From: Methanospirillum hungatei
GTDB lineage: Archaea; Halobacteriota; Methanomicrobia; Methanomicrobiales; Methanospirillaceae
Assembly: GCF_019263745.1 (NCBI RefSeq)
Contig: NZ_CP077107.1
Span: 2,294,001-2,358,000 of the forward strand
Direction of reading: 5' to 3'
Length of the DNA stretch: 64,000 nucleotides
Position 1 is the stretch's first letter. Every line of letters starts with the position of its first letter. The position numbers were made by a program, and so were the translations under genes. The notes beneath the pieces are model-generated. The model was given only the letters and a program-made list of their open reading frames with translations. It ran no database searches and was not told where the DNA came from. Below, piece by piece: positions 18,089 to 27,766 of the stretch.

Positions 18089-18221
18089 GAGGCTCTTATC
18101 AGGTGGTACTCACTCCTTATTAATACTTGCGTATTGATCTTCCTGGTTCTGGAGAACATAACAGATCATGACTCATACCAGAACAGGCAACATAATTAGA
18201 GAATCTCGTCCGGGTTTGAAT

Positions 18222-19991
18222 ATGGTAGTTCACTATCTCCTTGGAAATGAGGCGATTGCGCATGGATGCCTTGAAGCAGCCGTTGATGTCGCCTGTGGAT
18301 ATCCGGGTACACCCTCATCTGAGGTCATTGATACCCTGCGGATGGACCCTGACCGCGCCTGTAAGGTTGAATGGTCAGTAAATGAGAAAGTTGCCTTCGA
18401 ACAAGCACTTGCAGTCTCATGGTGTGGCATGAGAGCCATATGCACGATGAAACATGTGGGTCTCAATGTTGCTGCAGATCCACTGATGACATCCGCATAT
18501 ACCGGTACAAAAGGCGGATTTGTAATTTTGAGTGCAGATGATCCATATGCTCATTCATCACAAAATGAACAGGATAGCCGGTGTTATGCAAGTTTCGCCC
18601 GGATTCCCTGTCTTGATCCATCAACACTCCAGGAGGCTCATGATATGGTACGGGATGCATTTGCCTTATCTGAAGAGTTTTCTCTTCCGGTTTTATTCCG
18701 TCCAACCACCCGTATCTGTCATTCGAAAAGTGATGTTGATATGGGGGAGATCAAAAGCTCTCATCGGACTGCTTTGTTTGAAAAAGATCCCCGTCAATAT
18801 GTGGTCATTCCCGCGCATACGAGAATTCTTCATCAGAAACTCAATCAGAAACAACCGGCATTAAAGAAAAGGCTCATCGAATTAGGATATAATCGATATG
18901 AACTCAAAGGAAAAACCGGAGTTATCTGTGGTGGTGTTGGCTCATCATATGTCCGTGAGGTTATCGGTCCGGATGTATCTCTTGCCATAATTGGTGCATA
19001 CCCGATTGATGAAGACTGGTTTAGAGAATTTATCCGCAAACATGAGAAGATTCTGGTTGTTGAAGAACTTTCACCGGTCATTGAAGAGGTAGCGAGGCAG
19101 GTCTGTGGAAATATTCCGGTATATGGTAAAAAAACCGGACATGTCCCGTACGAAGGAGAACTTGCCCCTGAAAGAGTTGCAGGGTACATGCATTCCGCTG
19201 GATTTGACACGTCTGTCACCTATCTGTCTGCATCATCTCCTGCGGCACTTCCCGTGCGTCCTCCGATCCTGTGTGCGGGTTGTATGCACCGGACAGCAAT
19301 GTTTGCCATGAAAAAGGTCTTTCGTGATGCAATATTTCCAAGTGACATCGGTTGTTACACACTTGGACTCCAACTGGGAACGGTTGATACAACAATTTGT
19401 ATGGGTGCATCTATCACGATTGCTTCTGGTATGTCTCTTGCTGGAGAGCCCCGGGATATTGTCTGTACGATTGGTGACTCCACTTTCCTCCATACGGGTA
19501 TCCAGGGACTGGTTAACGCAGTCTATAATGGGGCAAATATCACGGTTGTGATACTTGATAATCGCATTACTGCTATGACTGGTCATCAGCCAAACCCGAC
19601 AACCGGAGTAACTGCATGCGGGGTATCAACTCCTTCCGTATCAATAGAAGCTATTTGTCGTGCAAGTGGTGCAACATTTGTAGAGACCGTCAGTCCGAAT
19701 GATTTAACGACCTTTATTAATGTCTTAAAGGAGGCAAAAGCACGTCAGGGTGTAAAGGTTGTCATTGCCCGCCAGCCCTGTGTAATCTCTGAGAAACGGG
19801 CAAAGATTAACCGCGGTCGTTACATGGTCCATAAGGATCTCTGTATCGGGTGCAAAGCGTGTATTAAGTTCGGATGTCCTGCAATAGAACTCAATGGAGG
19901 TCTTGCTTCGATAACCGATCTCTGTTCCGGCTGTGGCGTATGTGTCCAGATATGTCCGGTCGGTGCTATCGGTAGGGAGGTAAAGGAATGA
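18222..19991 (+). CDS. iorA: Indolepyruvate:ferredoxin oxidoreductase, alpha subunit
   Basis: This large subunit of about 589 residues binds thiamine diphosphate and converts aryl pyruvates (from aromatic amino acids) to acyl-CoA, reducing ferredoxin, or runs in reverse to make aromatic amino acids. The N-terminal pyrimidine-binding part ends in the CGYPGTPSSEV segment, the TPP site is GDSTFLHTGIQGL ... N in the middle, and two 4Fe-4S clusters at the C-terminus are held by CIGCKACIKFGCP and CSGCGVCVQICP. ATG 18222 (MVVHYLLGNEA) is preferred to the longer frame from 18168. It overlaps iorB by four bases (ATGA). Confidence 0.95.
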   Translation: MVVHYLLGNEAIAHGCLEAAVDVACGYPGTPSSEVIDTLRMDPDRACKVEWSVNEKVAFEQALAVSWCGMRAICTMKHVGLNVAADPLMTSAYTGTKGGFVILSADDPYAHSSQNEQDSRCYASFARIPCLDPSTLQEAHDMVRDAFALSEEFSLPVLFRPTTRICHSKSDVDMGEIKSSHRTALFEKDPRQYVVIPAHTRILHQKLNQKQPALKKRLIELGYNRYELKGKTGVICGGVGSSYVREVIGPDVSLAIIGAYPIDEDWFREFIRKHEKILVVEELSPVIEEVARQVCGNIPVYGKKTGHVPYEGELAPERVAGYMHSAGFDTSVTYLSASSPAALPVRPPILCAGCMHRTAMFAMKKVFRDAIFPSDIGCYTLGLQLGTVDTTICMGASITIASGMSLAGEPRDIVCTIGDSTFLHTGIQGLVNAVYNGANITVVILDNRITAMTGHQPNPTTGVTACGVSTPSVSIEAICRASGATFVETVSPNDLTTFINVLKEAKARQGVKVVIARQPCVISEKRAKINRGRYMVHKDLCIGCKACIKFGCPAIELNGGLASITDLCSGCGVCVQICPVGAIGREVKE

Positions 19992-20563
19992 GTTTTGATG
20001 TCATGATTGTTGGAATCGGGGGTCAGGGCACTATCCTCACTTCTAATATTCTGGGAAGAGCTTGTGTGTTAGAGGGAATCCCGGTAAGAGGAGCAGAAAC
20101 TCATGGTATGGCACAGAGGGGCGGTTCTGTTGAGTCACAGATCAGGATAGGGCAACAATTTGGTCCGCTTATTTCACCGGGAAATGCCGATCTCCTGCTT
20201 TCATTTGATCTCATTGAAACAGTCCGTGCAGCACACTGGCTTAAACCGGATGGCTCAATATTTACCAGCAGAGATTTTGTAGTCCCAACATCAGTGTTTA
20301 TGCAGGATTACCCGGCACCAACTGAAAATATGCTTCTAGAAATGTTGGGAGATAAGACATACTCGATAATAGATACCCGACGCATAGCAGAAGAAGCAGG
20401 TAACATCCTTACTCAAAATATCGTGCTCCTTGGTGCAGCATCTCCTGCATTGCCTTTAAAGAAAGAGTCTTTACAGGATGCTATCAAAAAAACCGTACCA
20501 CCAAAGACGGTGGATCTGAATCTAAAAGCTTTTGATATGGGTATAGAAGCAGGAAAATTGTGA
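19988..20563 (+). CDS. iorB: Indolepyruvate:ferredoxin oxidoreductase, beta subunit
   Basis: A 191-residue gamma-type subunit of 2-oxoacid oxidoreductase. It starts MSFDVMIVGIGGQGTILTSN, the usual glycine-rich opening, and contains the GAETHGMAQRGGSVESQIRIG segment. It is co-translated with iorA and completes the heterodimer. Confidence 0.95.
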   Translation: MSFDVMIVGIGGQGTILTSNILGRACVLEGIPVRGAETHGMAQRGGSVESQIRIGQQFGPLISPGNADLLLSFDLIETVRAAHWLKPDGSIFTSRDFVVPTSVFMQDYPAPTENMLLEMLGDKTYSIIDTRRIAEEAGNILTQNIVLLGAASPALPLKKESLQDAIKKTVPPKTVDLNLKAFDMGIEAGKL

Positions 20564-20663
20564 ATTATTCCCCGCCTTATTTTTAATTCTAATACCTGCC
20601 TGGCATCTATTCAGATGTAAGTAGACCAGAAAACCTCTTCTTAAAACGGAACGATATACTGAT

Positions 20664-21160
20664 ATGAATATGAATATTTTTTTAATAATCACAATCTTTT
20701 TTTGGCGATTCCTGGTGTAGTGCATGCCTTTTCTGTAGATCATGTTGATATCTCAATCGATGAAATGGGTAATGCTGCAGTGCAGATGAATTACCAGGCA
20801 AATCATATTGAGGTTGGTGCATACTCTCTGGCAACTGTCGTGATGGATGTAAAGAATGTTGCCAAAGAGCGGCTTGAAGCAGTATTTCAAAAAACTGTGT
20901 CGGTTCAAGAAATCAGTCCTTCATCAACGCGGTTTGTGGTACAGGATTTTGCCCAGGTGGAAAATGAGACTATTATCAGCCCGTCATTTGAGTATTTGGA
21001 TGCTGAAATGCTCTTTGATGAGAGATTAAAATGGATAAAAGATGCGTTGTCCCTGGATTTTACTCCGAAAATAACAAAAATTCAGTTTCTTGATGGATAT
21101 TATGAGTCATTTGAAAACCTTGATGCCATTCCGGAAATTATACACACCCTCATGAAATAG
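20664..21160 (+). CDS. Exported protein, unknown function, apparent frameshift in signal peptide
   Basis: The downstream frame from 20702 (MAIPGVVHAFSVDHVDISID) lacks a credible start. A frame opened by ATG 20664 gives MNMNIFLIITIFFW and then stops at a TAG near 20715; one extra T in the seven-T run at 20697-20703 would join the two as MNMNIFLIITIFF-LAIPGVVHA-FSVDH, a perfect signal peptide cut after HA. The mature part of about 140 residues is soluble and of unknown family. It could be an error in the sequence, a real disruption, or slippage on the run. It lies 100 bases after iorB and about 170 before leuA. Confidence 0.6.
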
Positions 21161-21302
21161 ATCCGTATTTCTACCTGTGTTATTCTTTCTAATCTGGTAG
21201 ATGCACCAACTGATGTCTTTTCCATACACAATTCGCATCATGCCCAGTTATGATTTCACTCGAATGGTGTAGATGGGGATCCAATGACCGCACCAGCGAT
21301 CA

Positions 21303-21313
21303 AAAATATTATA
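21303..21313 (+). promoter_or_regulatory. TATA box of the leuA-leuC-leuD-leuB operon
   Basis: AAAATATTATA lies about 25-30 bases before the ATG at 21334, so the transcript would begin near 21330 and be nearly leaderless. This supports 21334/21340 as the true translation start. Confidence 0.5.
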
Positions 21314-21333
21314 AGTCAAAACCTACTACCTGT

Positions 21334-22915
21334 ATGATCATGTCTCAAAACGTAACCGGGACAGGGAACGTCGTATCATCTGGTACGGCAGGTCGCTTTC
21401 TCCAGCGATAAGCATTGTACACGAAAAATTACTGTTTTCGATACGACACTCCGTGACGGGGAACAAACTCCGGGTGTGTCTTTCTCGCCTTCAGATAAGA
21501 TAGAAATCGCCCATCAGTTATCTGATATCGGTGTTCACATCATTGAGGCGGGTTTTCCAGCATCTTCAGCCGATGAGTATTCAACAGTGAAGGCCATTGT
21601 AGCAGAAAACCTGAATTCTATCGTTTGTGGTCTGGCCAGATCGGTAAAACAGGATGTAGACCGGTGCATCGACGCTGGTGTGGAGATGGTGCATGTTTTC
21701 ATACCGACATCTGAGGTCCAACGAATACACACCATCCGCAAGAGCCACGAAGAAGTAGTCGCCATTACTGGTGAAATTGTCAGGTATGCTCGGGATCATG
21801 CAGATAAGGTGCTGTTTTCTGCCATGGATGCTACACGGACCAGCATTCCCGAGCTGATAGAGGTCTATACTACCGCGGTTGAGGCCGGAGCTACAGCAAT
21901 AAATGTGCCGGATACTGTCGGTGTTGCGACGCCAACCTCAATGAGAGCCATGATTGATGCATTACGTCCGAAAATCCCCGTAACCATCGATGTCCATTGT
22001 CACAACGACTTTGGAATGGCAACAGCAAATACCATTTCGGCGGTAGAAGCTGGTGCAGATCAGGTCCAGGTGACGGTGAACGGGATTGGTGAAAGGGCAG
22101 GAAATGCAGATTTAGCATGTACGGTCATGGTTATCGAGTCCATCTTCGGATGTGACACCGGGATCCAAACCGAGCGACTGGTTGAAACCTCACGAATGAT
22201 ATCACGGTTTTCCGGGATCATGGTCCCTCCGACATACCCCGTGACTGGTGAGTTTGCCTTTTCTCATGAAAGTGGTATTCACTCGCAGGGAGTCATTGAA
22301 AATTCCAGTACTTTTGAGCCAGGAATCATGACCCCGGAAATGGTTGGTCACCGGCGTCGGCTGAAACTGGGGAAACATGTCGGAAGACACGCAATCCGGG
22401 AGATGTTAAACCAGGTGCATATTTCACCGGATGATACCCAGATGGATGATATCATCAGCAGAATTAAGCAGATCTCCTCAAAGGGAAAGAAAGTCACTGA
22501 GCATGACCTGTATGAGATTGCAGAGACCGTAACAGGTGCATCTGCAGGTGGCCGGTATGTAGAGCTGGTTGATATTGCTATTATGACCGGTAACCACATG
22601 ATCCCAACCGCAACAGTTCGGGCCCGGGTGAATGGTGTGGAAGAGGTCTGTTGCAGGACTGGCAATGGTGCAGTCGATGCCGCCATTAAGGCACTGATCG
22701 GCACCGTTCCAAAACCAGCAGTATTAAAAGAGTTTAACATCTCTGCGATATCTGAAGGGAGTGATGCAATCGGACATGTCACCCTGGTTGTTGAAGATGA
22801 GAAAGGCAGGCTGTTTGATGCCGCCGCATCAGGTGATGACGTGGTGTTAGCGTCAACGGAGGCGATGATTAACGCAATAAATATGGTGTACCGGAATGGC
22901 AGGAACAATCACTGA
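21334..22915 (+). CDS. leuA: 2-isopropylmalate synthase family protein, apparent +1 frameshift near start
   Basis: The enzyme condenses acetyl-CoA with 2-oxoisovalerate (or, in a paralogue, with pyruvate as citramalate synthase). The HMGL-like barrel with VFDTTLRDGEQTPG, NVPDTVGVATP, DVHCHNDFGMATAN and GERAGNADL is all present, followed by a C-terminal allosteric LeuA domain. The catalytic motif DTTLRDGEQ is upstream of the first usual start in its frame (GTG 21476), so that start is wrong. A short frame from ATG 21334/21340 (MSQNVTGTGNVVSSGTAGRFLQR) stops at TAA 21409-21411; a +1 shift there would read on into KHCTRKITVFDTTLRDGEQ. The leuC start overlaps its end. Confidence 0.85.
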
Positions 22916-24149
22916 AAAAATATTCAGAGCCCGGTGTGGGCGGGACGTAACGGCAGGCGAAGTGGTCATGGCTCCAATAAGCGGAGCAATGATTCATGAT
23001 ATTACCGGACCGCTTGCTATTGAGAAATTTTATGAAATGGGTGGCAAGCAAGTCTTTGATCCGGAAAAGATCATTATGCTTTTTGACCACCAGGTACCAG
23101 CCGACTCCCTGAATGCTGCAGAGATCCAAAAGAATATGCGAATTTTTGCAAAGGAGCAAGGTATTCACAACTATGACATCAAAGAAGGAGTCTGTCACCA
23201 GGTGACTCTGGAAAAGGGTCGTGTCTGCCCAGGTGATATTGTCATCGGGAGTGATTCACATACCTGCATGTATGGTGCAGTCGGAGCTTTCGCAACCGGA
23301 GTCGGGTCAACTGACATGGGATTTGCCCTTCGGTACGGCTGCCTGTACTTCAGAATTCCTGAGAGTATCAGGGCCGATGTCACCGGAGAGTTTCAGAAAA
23401 GGGTTGGTGCAAAAGACCTTATCCTCAATATTATCAAGGATATTACCGTGGATGGGGCAACCTACAAAGCAGTAGAGTTTACCGGTGATACCATTGGTTC
23501 AATGAATATGGCTGGTCGGATGACCTGTTGTAACATGGCGATTGAGATGGGTGGAAAAGCAGGCATTGTTCCTCCTGATCAGGTGACAAAGGAGTACCTC
23601 TCAGGCAGATGTACTTGCAGGGATGAAGACCTTGTGAGTGATCCGGATGCTGTATACGCATCATGGCGTGACTATGATGTTTCTGATCTTGTTCCACAGG
23701 TTGCAACCCCCCATAATGTTGATCAGGTTGTCGATGTGACCGAGATTGCTGGAACTCATGTTGACCAGGTCTTTATTGGTTCCTGTACAAATGGACGATT
23801 TGAAGATCTACAAGAGGCTGCTGAAGTCCTTGGGGATAAAAAATTCTCTGATGATGTCAGGGTTTTAGTGATACCTGCATCAAAGGCTGAGTATCTGAAA
23901 GCACTTAGAGCCGGACTTATTGAACAGTTTGTCGAGGCCGGGGCACTTGTCGAAGCACCCTGTTGTGGCCCATGTATGGGAGGATCCTTTGGCCTTATCG
24001 CATCTGGTGAGGTTTCATTCTCAACATCCAACCGGAACTTCCGGGGACGACAGGGGTCGGCAGAAGGTAAAGTTTACCTTGGATCTGCGGCCACCGCTGC
24101 AGCAACAGCCATTCATGGAGAAATAACTGATCCACGGGAGGTGCGATGA
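22896..24149 (+). CDS. leuC: 3-isopropylmalate/homoaconitate dehydratase, large subunit
   Basis: The 417-residue subunit carries the 4Fe-4S cluster that isomerises 2- to 3-isopropylmalate. The three cluster cysteines are visible in FIGSCTNGRFED and APCCGPCMGG, and substrate motifs GSDSHTCMYG and GSTDMGF are present. The archaeal subunits can also act in homoaconitate or citraconate reactions. It starts inside the end of leuA (20 bases) and shares its stop with the leuD start. Confidence 0.93.
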   Translation: MAGTITEKIFRARCGRDVTAGEVVMAPISGAMIHDITGPLAIEKFYEMGGKQVFDPEKIIMLFDHQVPADSLNAAEIQKNMRIFAKEQGIHNYDIKEGVCHQVTLEKGRVCPGDIVIGSDSHTCMYGAVGAFATGVGSTDMGFALRYGCLYFRIPESIRADVTGEFQKRVGAKDLILNIIKDITVDGATYKAVEFTGDTIGSMNMAGRMTCCNMAIEMGGKAGIVPPDQVTKEYLSGRCTCRDEDLVSDPDAVYASWRDYDVSDLVPQVATPHNVDQVVDVTEIAGTHVDQVFIGSCTNGRFEDLQEAAEVLGDKKFSDDVRVLVIPASKAEYLKALRAGLIEQFVEAGALVEAPCCGPCMGGSFGLIASGEVSFSTSNRNFRGRQGSAEGKVYLGSAATAAATAIHGEITDPREVR

Positions 24150-24637
24150 TGAAGGTGTGGAGATTTGGAGATAACATCGATACTGATGCTATTATTCCAG
24201 GCCGGTTCCTGACTATCAATGATCCTACCGAGCTGGCAACACATGCATTTGAGGGAATCAGGGACGAATTCTCCAAAGAAGCAAAACAAGGGGATATCAT
24301 CGTTTCCGGCAGAAATTTCGGATGTGGTTCATCCCGGGAACATGCACCATTAGCTCTGACCGGTGCCGGTATTCAGATGGTGATCGCTGAATCATTTGCC
24401 CGGATATTCTACCGGAACAGCATCAATGTTGGTCTGTTACCGGTAATATGCCCCCGTGCATCAGAAATTAATGAAACTGATAATGTCGTCCCCCATCTTG
24501 ATGAGGGATACCTTGATGTTTCTGGCAAAAAACTGCCTACCGAACCGGTTCCGGATTTCCTTAGACGGATTATTGATGCCGGAGGGCTTGTTGCATATGC
24601 AAAAACAATACGAGGTGAAGACCTGTGCACAAAGTAG
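24146..24637 (+). CDS. leuD: 3-isopropylmalate/homoaconitate dehydratase, small subunit
   Basis: This 163-residue small subunit has the swivelling domain motif [14 protein letters not shown] that closes over the substrate and the [10 protein letters not shown] segment. Two ATG codons, 24146 and 24149, are in frame and either could start; both overlap the leuC stop. Substrate choice in this family lies in a short loop before the GCGSSREHA motif and cannot be fixed by eye. Confidence 0.93.
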   Translation: MMKVWRFGDNIDTDAIIPGRFLTINDPTELATHAFEGIRDEFSKEAKQGDIIVSGRNFGCGSSREHAPLALTGAGIQMVIAESFARIFYRNSINVGLLPVICPRASEINETDNVVPHLDEGYLDVSGKKLPTEPVPDFLRRIIDAGGLVAYAKTIRGEDLCTK

Positions 24638-25740
24638 CAGTAATCGGAGGGGATGGCATTGGTCCTGAGATTATTGATTCTGGGAAAATTGTCCTCGAAG
24701 CAGCAGGTGAAAAGTTTGGTTTTGATATCGAATGGACTGGTTTTGATATCGGGGCAGACCGGTACCTTGCCACCGGAGAACTTCTTACCGAGGATGACCT
24801 GAAGGAACTTGAAAAATTTCAGGCAATATATTTTGGCGCCATTGGTGACGACCGGGTAAAACCAGGTATCCTGGAGAAGGGAATTCTCCTCAATCTTCGG
24901 TTTTACTTTGACCAGTACATAAACCTTCGTCCAATCCGTATGCTTGCCGGAGTAGAGACACCACTTGCAAACAAGAGACCGGAAGATATCGACTTTGTAG
25001 TGGTCAGGGAAAATACTGAGGATTTTTACGTCGGGATAGGATCCAGGCTAAAGGGTCATGAGAAAAAGATGCTTGAGGTTAACCGGGATCTGTACTCAGT
25101 GAAATTCGGACTAGATGTCGAGACCGATTCAGACGAACTTGCCTACCAGATTGGTGTCATCAGCCGGGAAGGTGCCAGCCGGGTAATTTCCTATGCTTTT
25201 GACATGGCACAGGACAGAAAGAAGAAGGTTACCTCGGTGGACAAGGCCAATGTTCTGTCTGACGTGTATGGTCTCTGGCGGGATGTATTCCTCGAGACCG
25301 CAGAGAAGTATCCGGGGACCAGCCATGAGTTCACCTTTGTTGATGCTATCACCATGTGGTTTGTCAAAAATCCGGAATGGTTCGATGTCGTTGTGACGCC
25401 GAATATGTTCGGAGACATCATCACTGATCTTGGCGCTATGATTCAGGGAGGACTTGGTCTTGCTCCAGGCGGTAATATTAACCCTGAAGGAACCAGTATG
25501 TTTGAACCTATTCATGGATCTGCACCGAAATACAAAGGTCAGAACGTTGCAAATCCTCTTGCAACAATCTGGGCCGGATCAATGCTTCTTGAACACCTTG
25601 GAGAGAAAGAGGCTGCTGACCGGGTTTTGCAGGGTATTGAAGCTTCTATCCGTGAAAAAATTGTGACAAAGGATATGGGTGGATCGGCCAGCACAAGTGG
25701 TGTAGGCGACTGGATAGCAAGATGGATATCAGATTCTTAG
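24625..25740 (+). CDS. leuB: 3-isopropylmalate dehydrogenase
   Basis: A 371-residue NAD-dependent decarboxylating dehydrogenase of the isocitrate/isopropylmalate family. It starts at GTG 24625 ([15 protein letters not shown]) inside the end of leuD. The substrate site [14 protein letters not shown], catalytic Lys in TSVDKANVL, the Asp pair in [15 protein letters not shown], and the nucleotide-binding [12 protein letters not shown] are seen. It closes the leucine operon and is convergent with the Na/Pi transporter. Confidence 0.92.
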   Translation: MHKVAVIGGDGIGPEIIDSGKIVLEAAGEKFGFDIEWTGFDIGADRYLATGELLTEDDLKELEKFQAIYFGAIGDDRVKPGILEKGILLNLRFYFDQYINLRPIRMLAGVETPLANKRPEDIDFVVVRENTEDFYVGIGSRLKGHEKKMLEVNRDLYSVKFGLDVETDSDELAYQIGVISREGASRVISYAFDMAQDRKKKVTSVDKANVLSDVYGLWRDVFLETAEKYPGTSHEFTFVDAITMWFVKNPEWFDVVVTPNMFGDIITDLGAMIQGGLGLAPGGNINPEGTSMFEPIHGSAPKYKGQNVANPLATIWAGSMLLEHLGEKEAADRVLQGIEASIREKIVTKDMGGSASTSGVGDWIARWISDS

Positions 25741-25745
25741 ATCTT

Positions 25746-27341
25746 TTACCCCTCTTTTTTTAACAGGATTGTTTTTCTGATCTCCCGTATAGTGGCTGAA
25801 ATTTGTTCCATTGTAGATAATATCCCATACATAATACTGCCAAATTCGTCTTCCTGGTTTGCCATCCTTTTTATGTGCAGCCCATATTGATGGTTTACCG
25901 TGTCACGAAGGAGCGAATCATTATTTCTCATTGCTTCATCACTGGATTTGGAAAGAGATGGGAATGATCTGCAGAGCAGATGAAGGTTTTCCATAACCGG
26001 AGATGTGACCAATGAAAAATCTTTGTAAAACCCGTTTGAAACTAATTTCTGCCTATTTTCCACTAATTGAAGTTTTTCTGTGAGATATTGAATCTGATCT
26101 GCAAGCTGATGACTGAGATCATTCACCCGGATAAGGATTGCAATATTTCCTGCATCCTTTGAAGAGATTTCACTTTTTGAGACTGAAAATACAGCCTCCT
26201 GTATCTCTTTGGCTAGGAATAGGATATATCCATGAAGATGTGATATTGTTTTCTTGATGTGTTTATCATGCAAATCCTTACGAATGGTCTCTTTCAACAT
26301 TTTCTTATTGAGTTTTATCAGATGATGAATCTCCTGTTCTATCTGGTTTAATGCCTCATTTGTTTCAGATGGAAGGGGATATGTGAGGTGTAATGGCCGG
26401 TACACAATTTCGCTCTCATTACCGGGAACCAGTTTTTTCACCAGTGTTGCAAATGGGCCGAGGAGGAAAAGGAAGAGGATGGCACATGATACATTGAAGA
26501 TGAGATGGGCATTTGCTATCTGTTGAGCAGGAGTACCACCCAAACCAGTCACGAAAGTGCCGAATGGTGTCATAATTGGTATGAAAAGGATCACTCCTAT
26601 CAGGTTGAAAAGAAATTGTGCGACTGCTGTTCGTTTCGCAGCTGTATTCATCCGGAGAGATACCAGGAGGGCTGTGGTGGGTGTTCCGAGATTAGCCCCG
26701 AGGGCAATTGGTATTCCTTCGGCAGGAGTTATGATTCCGGTCATTGCCATGATGACAATAAGACCTACGGTAACAGAACTAGACTGGAAGATTGACGTGA
26801 TGATAAATCCTGCTAGAACTTCGAGAATGACATTATCCAATGATGCTATGATTCCTACCAACATCGGATCGTTTTGATATGGCGCAAGTATTGATGAAAC
26901 AAGGTTTAAACTGAAAAAAACCAGTCCAAAATAAAATATTGGTTTACCAAATGCCCTCCAGCGACCACCAATGATGCTTATCAAAAATCCTATTACGATA
27001 AAAACCGGAGCAAAGGATGTTAGTTTGAATGCAACCAGTTGTGCTGTAATAGTTGTGCCGATGTTTGCCCCAAAAATTATTCCCAGAGATCCGATGAATG
27101 AAAGTGTGCCAGCATTAACAAGCCCAACGGTAATCACCGTGGTTGCTGTACTTGACTGGATAAATGCAGTTATCAGCGTTCCTAATATAGTTCCGTGAAT
27201 TCGTGTCCGGGTATAACGCTGGAGGGTATTTCTGAACCGTTTTCCCGCGACATGTTGAATTTCTCCTGAAAATTGTTCTATCCCATAGAGAAAAAGGATG
27301 ATTCCTGAAAAAAGTGCAAAGATAAACTGCCAGTCCATCAT
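25746..27341 (-). CDS. Na+/phosphate cotransporter family protein with PhoU-like domain
   Basis: The 531-residue protein has an N-terminal membrane domain of two inverted repeats with the GANIGTTITAQLVAF and GANLGTPTTALLVSL signatures and QSSTATTVI/QSSSVTVGL pairs of the NptA/PiT-II (SLC34-like) family, then a helical C-terminal PhoU-like part from about residue 330. It probably imports phosphate with sodium, with the soluble part regulating flux. It starts at 27341 and its stop lies five bases past leuB. Confidence 0.9.
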   Translation of the reverse strand: MMDWQFIFALFSGIILFLYGIEQFSGEIQHVAGKRFRNTLQRYTRTRIHGTILGTLITAFIQSSTATTVITVGLVNAGTLSFIGSLGIIFGANIGTTITAQLVAFKLTSFAPVFIVIGFLISIIGGRWRAFGKPIFYFGLVFFSLNLVSSILAPYQNDPMLVGIIASLDNVILEVLAGFIITSIFQSSSVTVGLIVIMAMTGIITPAEGIPIALGANLGTPTTALLVSLRMNTAAKRTAVAQFLFNLIGVILFIPIMTPFGTFVTGLGGTPAQQIANAHLIFNVSCAILFLFLLGPFATLVKKLVPGNESEIVYRPLHLTYPLPSETNEALNQIEQEIHHLIKLNKKMLKETIRKDLHDKHIKKTISHLHGYILFLAKEIQEAVFSVSKSEISSKDAGNIAILIRVNDLSHQLADQIQYLTEKLQLVENRQKLVSNGFYKDFSLVTSPVMENLHLLCRSFPSLSKSSDEAMRNNDSLLRDTVNHQYGLHIKRMANQEDEFGSIMYGILSTMEQISATIREIRKTILLKKEG

Positions 27342-27530
27342 CCCCTCACCTAAGGCCTGGATTCTGAATCACTGTTCTTTCTATCATATTATCAAATATT
27401 GTGTATCGTTCGTCTGTACCCCGATATAATCAGTGTTTAGATGAATAAAAAAACCATTTGACTTAGTCTATGCGATCTCATAAACTCCATGTTGCTATAC
27501 ATTTGTGTTTAATAAAATTACATTTCATAG

Positions 27531-27666
27531 GGATGTTTCTGCTGAATGGGAGACCGGGATCTATATTGGCCTTATTCAGGCCATTCCAAATGGGTTTGAA
27601 AAAGCAGCAAAATCATGTCATTTCAAAGAAATACTACTGAACAATAGAAAAAAACCAGAACGCTAA
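27531..27666 (+). pseudogene. Possible gene remnant
   Basis: A run of about 45 codons reads WETGIYIGLIQAIPNGFEKA ... KPER and stops at TAA 27664-27666. The composition looks protein-like rather than random, but no ATG, GTG or TTG precedes it in frame close by, and it matches no family I know. It may be a decayed gene end. It lies in a 320-base non-coding stretch (27342-27660); the rest of that stretch shows only AT-rich sequence and a possible TATA box for the transporter. Confidence 0.3.
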
Positions 27667-27744
27667 GGGGGAGATTTGAACTCCCGAGGGATTGCTCCCA
27701 CAAGATTTCCAATCTTGCGCCTTCCCAGACTAGACTACCTCAGC
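27661..27744 (-). tRNA. tRNA-Ser (anticodon GGA)
   Basis: On the minus strand the acceptor is GCTGAGG/CCTTAGC with one G-T pair, the anticodon arm is GCAAGA-TTGGAAA-TCTTGT giving GGA, and there is a long variable arm (GGGAGCAATCCCT) as in serine tRNAs, then T arm GGGAG-TTCAAAT-CTCCC. The discriminator is G. Confidence 0.93.
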
Positions 27745-27766
27745 AATTATGAGATGCCTATATACA

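Noticed and set aside
21476-22915. GTG 21476 as the leuA start
   Set aside because: It removes the DTTLRDGEQ catalytic motif that is encoded in the same frame just upstream.
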